Origin: Haematococcus lacustris
Taxonomy: Eukaryota; Chlorophyta; Chlorophyceae; Chlamydomonadales; Haematococcaceae
Assembly (NCBI GenBank): GCA_030144725.1
Contig: JASKMD010000030.1
Coordinates: forward strand, 4,108,341 to 4,172,340
Reading direction: 5' to 3'
Length of the DNA stretch: 64,000 nt
Shown here: positions 57,300 to 64,000 of the stretch, piece after piece
Layout of the letters: each line of letters begins with the position of its first letter
Position numbering within the stretch: position 1 is the first letter of the stretch
The notes under the pieces: model-generated
What the model saw: only the letters and a program-made list of their open reading frames with translations
What the model was told of the DNA's origin: nothing
Databases searched by the model: none
Translations under genes and position numbers: made by a program

Positions 57300-58920
57300 T
57301 GCTAGGGCCAGGGGGCTGGGAGGGGGGGGGGGGGAGGGGGTGGCGGGGCAGTGAGGGGCTTAGAAGGGGGTGGGAGGGGCTGGGAGGGGGTGGGAGGGCA
57401 GTGAGGGGGCTGGGAGGGGCTGGGAGAGGGGAAGGGGTGGCGGGGCAGTAAGGGGGCTGGGAGGGGGCGGGAGGGGGTGGGAGGCTTCTGCGGGGGCTGG
57501 GAGGTGGTGGGGCTGCAAGGGGGTGCGGTCCAGGCGGTCGGAGTAGGCTAGAAAATCCTGCAAGGCAGAGTCGGGTCACGCCAAAGGGTGAGGAGGCGGC
57601 CCTGGTTGATGGATTGCCGTGATTTCTTCTCCAACAGCTGTGTCGTTGAGTTACGAACAATGTAATAACTCGAAAGTCTAATAACTCACAGTGGTCAGCT
57701 CACCACATGCCAGTTTGTGCAAGGGGGTCCCTTTTTCTGTGTGGCTGGCTAGAGAGACCTCTATCCATTCGCACTTCGCTACAATGTCGAGTTATTTCTT
57801 GCCCAACGATGGCACTCCGACGCAGCCTGCACAAGTAAAAGGCTCGCGGTGCGAGCTTGGCGGGCTGAAATGAGATTGTACTTCCTGCTCGATGCAAGGC
57901 GCAGTTCAACCGCTGATGCCGCTACATACCACTAGAACAATCGATGGTGAGCAGCTGAGGTGTATCCGCGCTCGCTTGCGCCGGCATGTCCTCACTCGCA
58001 AGAGTTAACGCGCCGCTTGCCAGTAGATGCGCAATAATTCGCAGCTGCCAGTGTGATGAACGCTATCGAAAACGGTTCAGTATTGAAAGTGTAGTTGCAT
58101 GAAGATTACCAACCCCATGTTGGGGACTCCTGAATACAGGACGGCCTGTCTTCTTTGCAATCGGCGCCTGATGGACCGGATGGCGGAGTGGCCGTGCTGG
58201 GGTGTGCATCAGGTCGCCAACTAACCGGAGTGCTGACGGCGTCGGCCCGACGACCGTCCGAGGAAAAGTGGGGCGAAAGTGAGGTCCATTTCTATCCATT
58301 TATAATGTCAGCGGCACTGGCAGCCTGAACAGGGCGCTGCGTGTTTGAGGCAGTGAAGTGCACGCTAATCACTCCCGGCTCACTAACTCCCAACTCACAA
58401 CAAGGCGGGGGTGAGAGTAGGGAGGGCAGGCTGGGTCATGGGGGGGAGGGGGGCCTGGAGCTGGACCTGATGATTGGTAGCCTGGAGTGGGCTCGCTTAG
58501 GAACAAAGGGCATGCCAGGTACAGGACTACTGCCATGACGCAACAAAGAAGTAGCCAACCTATGTTTTCGATTCATGTTGGAAGGTGTGAATGCGTGATC
58601 TGCGCCTTGGATGCAGCCGTGCGTCGCGTAGTTTGCCAGTTGAGTCCGCTGGTCAGTTGAGGCCTGTGGTCGCCGCGCATCGCTGCGGAACCGCCTGTTT
58701 CCTTTTTTGTACGGGCGCTGGATCAGCGAGCTAGGTAGCTTCCTGCTGGGGCATCTGGAAGCAGTGCGTGGTTTGGCAGCGATTGCCGAAAGTGGGTTAC
58801 GAGGACTCGTCGGGCCACTGCCTCCGGCTACTGCCGCCCACTGCCACGCCTTTGAGCATCAGCCAGTCGCGCTGTGTGAAAGGTTGCAGATCGCACATTG
58901 CAGCACGCCGAGTCGTGAAC
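57300..58920. other. Intergenic, no gene supported
   Basis: 57318-57530 is a G-rich array (gggagggggtggg). The rest shows only short open frames (for example minus-strand 58063-58299) without motifs or splice sites. It presumably includes upstream sequence of the 58.9-kb gene. Confidence 0.5.
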
Positions 58921-58927
58921 GTCGACG

Positions 58928-61600
58928 ATGTTGGCGGGACAACGCCCGTTGGTGCTCGCTGCACTGGCGCTGGTGCTAGCGGCTTGCGTTCGATCGCAGA
59001 GTGAGTTGCGCAGGTTAGCAAGCGTGCCTGCGCGGTGAATAGCCAGCCACCTGCTCACCACCGGCCGGCATTGATGGCATCTGCGCCCCGCTCCGACGCA
59101 GTCGTCATCAAGGCCATCGTCGACGCGAAAGTTGACGTCGCGCAATCAGCGAAGTCCGCGTTTGATGACAAGTTTGAAGCCCACCAAGCGCTGGCTAAGG
59201 CCGTCAAGTCTGCCTTCTCGCCATCGCCCAGCTCCCCATCCCCGCAGGCATCTCGTCCATCTCCTGTGAGTTCCTGTGCTCCTGAGCGTATGCTCACAAA
59301 CTTGGCTTGGCTTGGCCCACCGGCCGAAGCAGCAACCAGTCAAGTATGCCCCATAGAGCTGACTGTGCTGATAGAGCCTTCAGGCAGCTTTGTTACACAC
59401 CACCACCTGCAGTGCACGAGCCCAAGCTGCTGGCTATTAGGCACTGTTGTGTGTGCTGCCTGTGGCATACCGTGTTTGCACACACACACACACACATACA
59501 CCTTAAACTGTAGAAGTGCCATTTCTCCAAGCTGATATCCGCATTGCCTCCTGCTGCCTCACACGCTGGCTGCCCCACAGGCTGTGGCATCAACCTTCAC
59601 TCCAGTCCTGACGCCATATGCGCCTCCACCCCAGCCCCCTCCTGCACCTCCGCCTCCGCCTCCCTCCCCGCCTCCGCCTCCGCCTCCCTCCCCGCCTCCC
59701 TACTCTCCCCCCCCGCCTCCTCCTGCACCTCCGCCTCCAGCCCCCTCGCCCCCCCCTCCCTCCCCGCCTCCACCGCCTCCACCATCCCCACCACCCTACT
59801 CACCCCCTCCTCCCCCACCTTCACCTCCACCTCCCTCCCCCCCACCACCATCCCCACCACCCTTCTCCCCCCCCCCGCCGCCACCACCTTCTCCCTCCCC
59901 CTGCCCACCCTCATCTCCGCCCTCACCTCCGCCCTCACCTCCACCCCCACCTCCGCCCTCACCTCCGCCCTCACCGCCTTCCTCCTCTTGCCCACCTTCC
60001 TCCCCTTGCCCACCTTCCTCGTGCCCACCTTCCTCCCCTTGCCCATCCTCATCTCCACCCTCACCGCCCTCATTCCCACCCTCACCAGCCCCTTCCCCCT
60101 CGCCACCCCCATCTCCCCCTTCACCGCCCCCGCCAGCGCCACCTCCCTACTCCCCACCACCACCACCACCACCACCAGCCCCTCCCCCACCCCCACCCCC
60201 CTCCCCACCCTCCCCACCACCGCCCCCACCACCAGCCCCTCCCCCCTACTCGCCCCCCCCACCCCCCCCCGCGCCCCCCCCAACACCTCCCCCACCGCCC
60301 CCACCGGCTCCCCCCCCATACTCTCCCCCACCACCACCGCCACCCCCCCCCGCACCCCCCCCAACACCCCCCCCACCGCCCCCACCGGCCCCACCCCCAT
60401 ACTCTCCCCCACCTCCCCCTCCCCCGGCTGTTACCCCACCTACTCCACCTGAGCCGACTGCACCCCCTCCCGTGGCTGTGCTGGCCGCTCCCACCCCAGC
60501 CCCCGCCCCTCCTACCCCCACCCCGCCAGCTTCCCCAACCCCAGCTCCCACCCCTCCAAGAAAGGTATGCTGGCCCTCCCATGTGCATGTAAACCAGTGG
60601 CTGGGTAATTAGCAGCCCCTGCACCCAGCTGCCCACACAAGCCAGGCCGCTCCACCACAGCTCAACCCATAACGCCAGCCCTGTGGCACAGTGATGAAGT
60701 TGCATCCCTGCATTGATTTGCTGCCCCTCTGCCTGCAGGGCATCATTGAGACGAAGGTGCAAGTGCTGACGGACCTGGCACAGGCAAGTATGGCACAACC
60801 ACCGTGCACAAATGTCAAGTCCTAAAACCATGCACTTGTATCCTGTATAGGACCTAGCAAACATCCTGTCTGCCCCTTGCTGTCCACCCTGTCCACCCTG
60901 TCCAGTTGCACCTCACTGCAGTTGCATTGCACACCCATTGCTCCCCTGCTCTCCACATGCTCCGCCTCCATGCCCTAGCCCAGCAGATCAGCTTGGGCCT
61001 CTCACACCCACCACATGCCCTGCACCCCACACCCTACAAACACCATGCCTGGCTTGGCCATCCCTCCTGCCTCCTCTCCCCCCTCGGCATCCTCTCCACC
61101 CTGCCCTCGTCCCTGGACCCTGGCCTGCCTTGCTGTGCAGGCGCAGCCCTGCTTCCTGAGTTCAGTTCAGCTTAGCCCCCATACACCCATCAAACGCCCT
61201 GCACCCCACATCCTAGAAACACTATGCCCTGGCTTTACCCTCCCTCCTCCTTCCCCCGCCCAGCACCCTCCGCACATAGCCCTGACCCCTGACCCCTGTC
61301 ACCCTCCTGCCTCCTCTCCCCCCTCCCCACCCTACCCACCCTGCACACCCTGCCCGCCCTCCCCACCCTGCCCACCCTCCCCACCTGCCGCTCAGCACCC
61401 TCCGCCCTGACCCCTGACCCCTGACCCCTGACCCCTGACACCCTCCGCACATAGCCCTGACCCCTGACCCCTGTCACCTTGCTGTGCAGGTGCACCGAAA
61501 TGCTGTCCAGCAGGTGGTGGCCAACCACCCTTGGGCCAGGGGGGACAAGACCCGGCTGGCATCATTCGGGGGCCCTCCCTCCAGCCCCAAGCGAAGCTAG
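58928..61600 (+). CDS. Hydroxyproline-rich glycoprotein-type secreted protein
   Basis: Exons: 58928-59000 (signal peptide LVLAALALVLAACVRSQ), 59047-59265, 59581-60564, 60739-60783, 61490-61600 (TAG). Exon 2 has DAKVDVAQSAKSAFDDKFEAHQALAKAVKSAF, homologous to the 52-kb gene. Exon 3 is 328 codons of S-P(2-8), A-P(n) and YSPPPPPP motifs, classic substrate for prolyl hydroxylation and arabinosylation in algal wall and extracellular-matrix proteins. Exon 4 is GIIETKVQVLTDLAQ with a GC donor (CAG/GCAAGT). The last exon reads VHRNAVQQVVANHPWARG and ends SSPKRS. The phases of exons 2-5 agree; the exon 1-2 join is off by one base, as in the paralogue. Probably located in the cell wall or periplasm. 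It is not clearly a pherophorin, since the flanking domains are short. Confidence 0.7.
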
Positions 61601-62730
61601 GGCAGGGCCTCAGCCACACAGCTGGCCTGCCTGCCCGCCTGCCCGCCTGCCTGCCTGCAAGCTGACGAGGTTGGCCGGTGCAGCGTGGCTCAGGCTCAGG
61701 GTTGGACCCAGAAGCGGCAGCTGGGGCCTGGGCGATTGGGCGAGTCACACCGCACCCAGCCGGGATCTTAACAACAAGTCTGGCTGCGCTTCATCACAAC
61801 CAACGCAGGGTGTTGATAGAGGGGTAGGGTTGGCATGAGGGCGCTGAAGCGATCGTGCCATGCAAGTCCTTTGGAGCAGCGTTGTTGGTTGTGAAGGCCT
61901 GGATGTAGTTGATGCTGCGGTGCTCAGGGGGAGCAAGCAGGGGCCGTTAGTGGTGGGGACGTTAGCTGTGAGGATTCCCAGGGAGGCAGTGTGGGGGCGT
62001 TGTGGGGGGCTTGTTGGTTCTGAGCAGAGGTGGAGTAGGGAGTGTTGGCCAGGCTGCCTGCAGGGTTGTGGCAGTCGGCAGTACGGAGTACAACCAAGGT
62101 ATGAGAGGCGAAGGCAGGGCACAATGGGATGGTGAGGCAATGGCGCCCCACTGCACGAAGTCACGCGGACCAGCCACAGATTTCGTTTGCTACTGTGTTT
62201 GCTGCACGCATTGAGGAGAGCAAGCTACAGATTATGTGTGCAGGCCTGCATGTACCCCTAGTGTAGGGAGGGCAGTTGCTGTGAGGGCTGGTTGCTGAAG
62301 TTGAAATGTTGTTTGATCAGTTGATGCAAGCCCTGTTTCATCGCAATTGTTTGAGCCGACGAGGAATAATGTAACAAAGAGATTAATCCCTTGTCAACCA
62401 CTACGCTGGCTACCGTGCGTGTCGAAGGGCGGCGATCTGGGATGGCTTCATGCCTCACTGCATGCGACGGACGAGGAGGTGCCTGCTGGCATTTCATCGT
62501 CGAGCTTGAGGAGATGCGGCAGTCGTGGGTGTAGCTATAGCCAAGGCAACATCCCTGGGGGTGGCAGCACTGACAGGGGCAGGAGGGAGTAGCAGCACGT
62601 CACGACACCAAACCATACTGCCGAGTGAGCACAAGCACCTTTCTCCAGCAACCTAGCAGGGTATGTGTACCAACGCTAAGGGATAGTCATAGGAACCACA
62701 AGGAACATCAAGGGGAGGTGGGGGGTGTCG
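61601..62730. other. Downstream intergenic DNA, no gene supported
   Basis: Contains ctgcctgcccgc repeats near 61626-61660. Open frames at 61745-62164 (minus) and 62347-62592 (plus) show no motifs or convincing splice sites. Confidence 0.45.
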
Positions 62731-62734
62731 CTTG

Positions 62735-62965
62735 TTCTGGGTAAGATTTCCACACGCAGTGCCTGCGCGCCTTGCACCTACACTGTAGCCCTGCAGGGTT
62801 GTGACAGGGCAAAGAACTTGCACTGTTTATGGCTGGGAGGTGGCCCTGGCACGCACTTATGTGCCCCAAGCTGCTGCTGCTGGGCTTTTGGTAAGCGGTT
62901 TCATGGCCGCCTGTCGCCCAGGCCTGGGTACTCCCTGCTCGTGGTCCAGCTGATCATCACACCGC
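62735..62965. repeat. Diverged dispersed repeat, partner of 49800-50125
   Basis: Shares scattered blocks with 49800-50125 in the same order and orientation. It lies about 450 bp before the second Fanzor-like copy and may be upstream sequence of that element. Confidence 0.45.
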
Positions 62966-63417
62966 TGCTGGCCTTTCACCGCTGCGCCGATGCGGCTGCT
63001 GCGGTACTCATCCACCATCACCACCATGCCCATCTCCCTGTGCGGCTCCAGCTGCTGCTCCAGCCACCAACGGCTTGCGTTGGCCGCAGCCCTGCATGGC
63101 CACTGCAGCCGCCTCCGGCAGGCAAGTATCCAAGGCTGTGGTATCCAACTCGGCCTGCTGCAAGCTGCTTCACTGGGTACATCAACGCAGCACCCGTAGC
63201 TGTGAGGCAACAGCTGCAGGAGTGACTACAGCCCTGCCCAGCCCTGTCCAAGCATCTGCCGATGTTGCATGTGTCAAAAGCAGCAGCAGCAGCAGCAGCA
63301 GCAGCCACCGCAGCAGGTGCAGCTACAATGTACAGGCTAACCAGCGAGGCTGCTAGGACCTTTCGCAATGTAAGTCGCGAGTAAGAGTGGATACAGTACC
63401 ATCTACTACAGAGCGCG

Positions 63418-64000
63418 ATGAAGGGCAAGAAGCGCAAGGGCGCGGATGAGCCCAAACAGCCCAATCCCAAGGTCCCCAAGCCAAAGCCCAAGGGCAAGCC
63501 TGACCACCTGGGCTGGGTAGGCCCCGTATCGCCACAAGGGAGGGCGCTGAAGGCACCCCCGTCACCCTGGCCACTTGGGATGCAGTGTGGGGAGAGTACC
63601 TGCATCCTAAGTGGGCTGAGCAAAGGATGAGGCTGCATGGTGCGCAGGAGAAGGTCCTGGAGCGCTACTTCAAGAAGGTGGGAGTGCTAAGGGTAGGGGG
63701 GAAGGGGCAGGACCACAGGCTGATGACTGCCCCACATGTGACCTGCTAGGTGCCCATGTCCCCAGTTCTGCCAAGGATGTCATCTGCATTGTGTGCCTTG
63801 TGTGCCTTGTGTGCCATGCAGCTGGAGGAGGAGGCAGCCAGCGTGTCCCAGCAGGAGTGGGGGGCCGACAAGCAGCTGGTGGTGTTCTTTGGCAACGCAG
63901 GCATTGGCACCCGGGGTGGGTGGGGGGCCAAGGCCGTGCAGCAGGCCTGCCGCAAGGTGGTGGAGAGGCCCAACAGCGGCAAGCCAACCGACAGGGTGCC
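63418..64000 (+). pseudogene. Fanzor/TnpB-like nuclease copy 2, cut by window end
   Basis: Starts with a basic leader (MKGKKRKGADEPKQP), then PDHLGWVGPVSP; a one-base frame change near 63530 leads to KEGAEGTPVTLATW, DAVWGEYLHPKWAEQ and EKVLERYFKK. A GT-AG intron (63678-63821) follows; then LEEEAASVSQQEWG, VVFFGNAGIGTRGGWG and ACRKVVERPNSGKPTDR to the window edge. The second exon keeps its frame where the 5-kb copy has lost two bases. The RuvC-III/zinc-finger end would lie beyond position 64000. The leader start may not be the true start, and the RuvC-I DPG region is not visible. A single sequencing error could explain the frame change, so it may be functional. Confidence 0.5.

Noticed and set aside
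59597..60412. Val/Gly-rich minus-strand frame opposite the proline-rich exon
   Set aside because: Shadow of the proline codons; the plus strand has the signal peptide, paralogue and splice phases.

Overview
The window looks like nuclear DNA of a chlorophyte alga of the Chlamydomonadales. Genes are intron-rich, coding GC is high, introns are packed with minisatellites and CAG/CTG runs, and the two best identified genes encode chloroplast enzymes. The exact style of the repeats and of the Fanzor-like fragments makes Haematococcus lacustris the best guess, but that is recognition, not proof. Nothing bacterial, no rRNA or tRNA, and no CRISPR array was seen.

Layout. (1) From 22244 leftwards to at least position 437, and perhaps past the left edge, the minus strand carries one very large gene (possibly more than one) of over 30 small exons. 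It encodes armadillo/HEAT-like helical repeats with proline-rich and glutamine-rich linkers. A plus-strand, broken Fanzor/TnpB-like nuclease copy lies in one of its introns (5076-6031). (2) About 430 bp separates this from a divergent plus-strand gene, 22678-34870. That gene encodes a plant-type pullulanase (limit dextrinase, starch debranching enzyme) with a putative transit peptide, an N-terminal starch-binding-like domain, a GH13 catalytic domain and the plant-type C-terminus. Its middle is lost in a 500-N gap plus about 2.6 kb of repeat DNA, and one exon carries two one-base length errors. (3) A hypothetical plus-strand ORF with a SAP-like end lies at 35485-36586. (4) Two nearly identical ferredoxin-NADP+ reductase (FNR) genes sit on the minus strand at 37734-39456 and 47009-48731. 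They lie in 3.3-kb direct duplicates offset by 9,275 bp. The roughly 6 kb between them is filled with satellites and hAT-type transposon pieces, including one complete 452-bp element with a perfect 8-bp target duplication. (5) A 1.3-kb element with 127-bp inverted ends is at 50524-51859. (6) Two secreted-protein paralogues lie at 52147-53579 and 58928-61600. They share exon structure but differ in a proline exon of 21 versus 328 codons; the longer one is a hydroxyproline-rich cell-wall type glycoprotein. Between them are a short two-exon gene (55007-55881) and a 66-bp coding-like minisatellite. (7) The right edge cuts a second Fanzor-like copy (63418-64000).

Functionally, pullulanase trims branch points during starch synthesis and breakdown in the plastid. 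FNR passes electrons from photosystem I-reduced ferredoxin to NADP+. The proline-rich proteins would go to the cell wall or matrix. These genes are neighbours, not an operon; each is expected to have its own promoter. Exon coordinates were derived by hand from splice sites, reading phase and family motifs.
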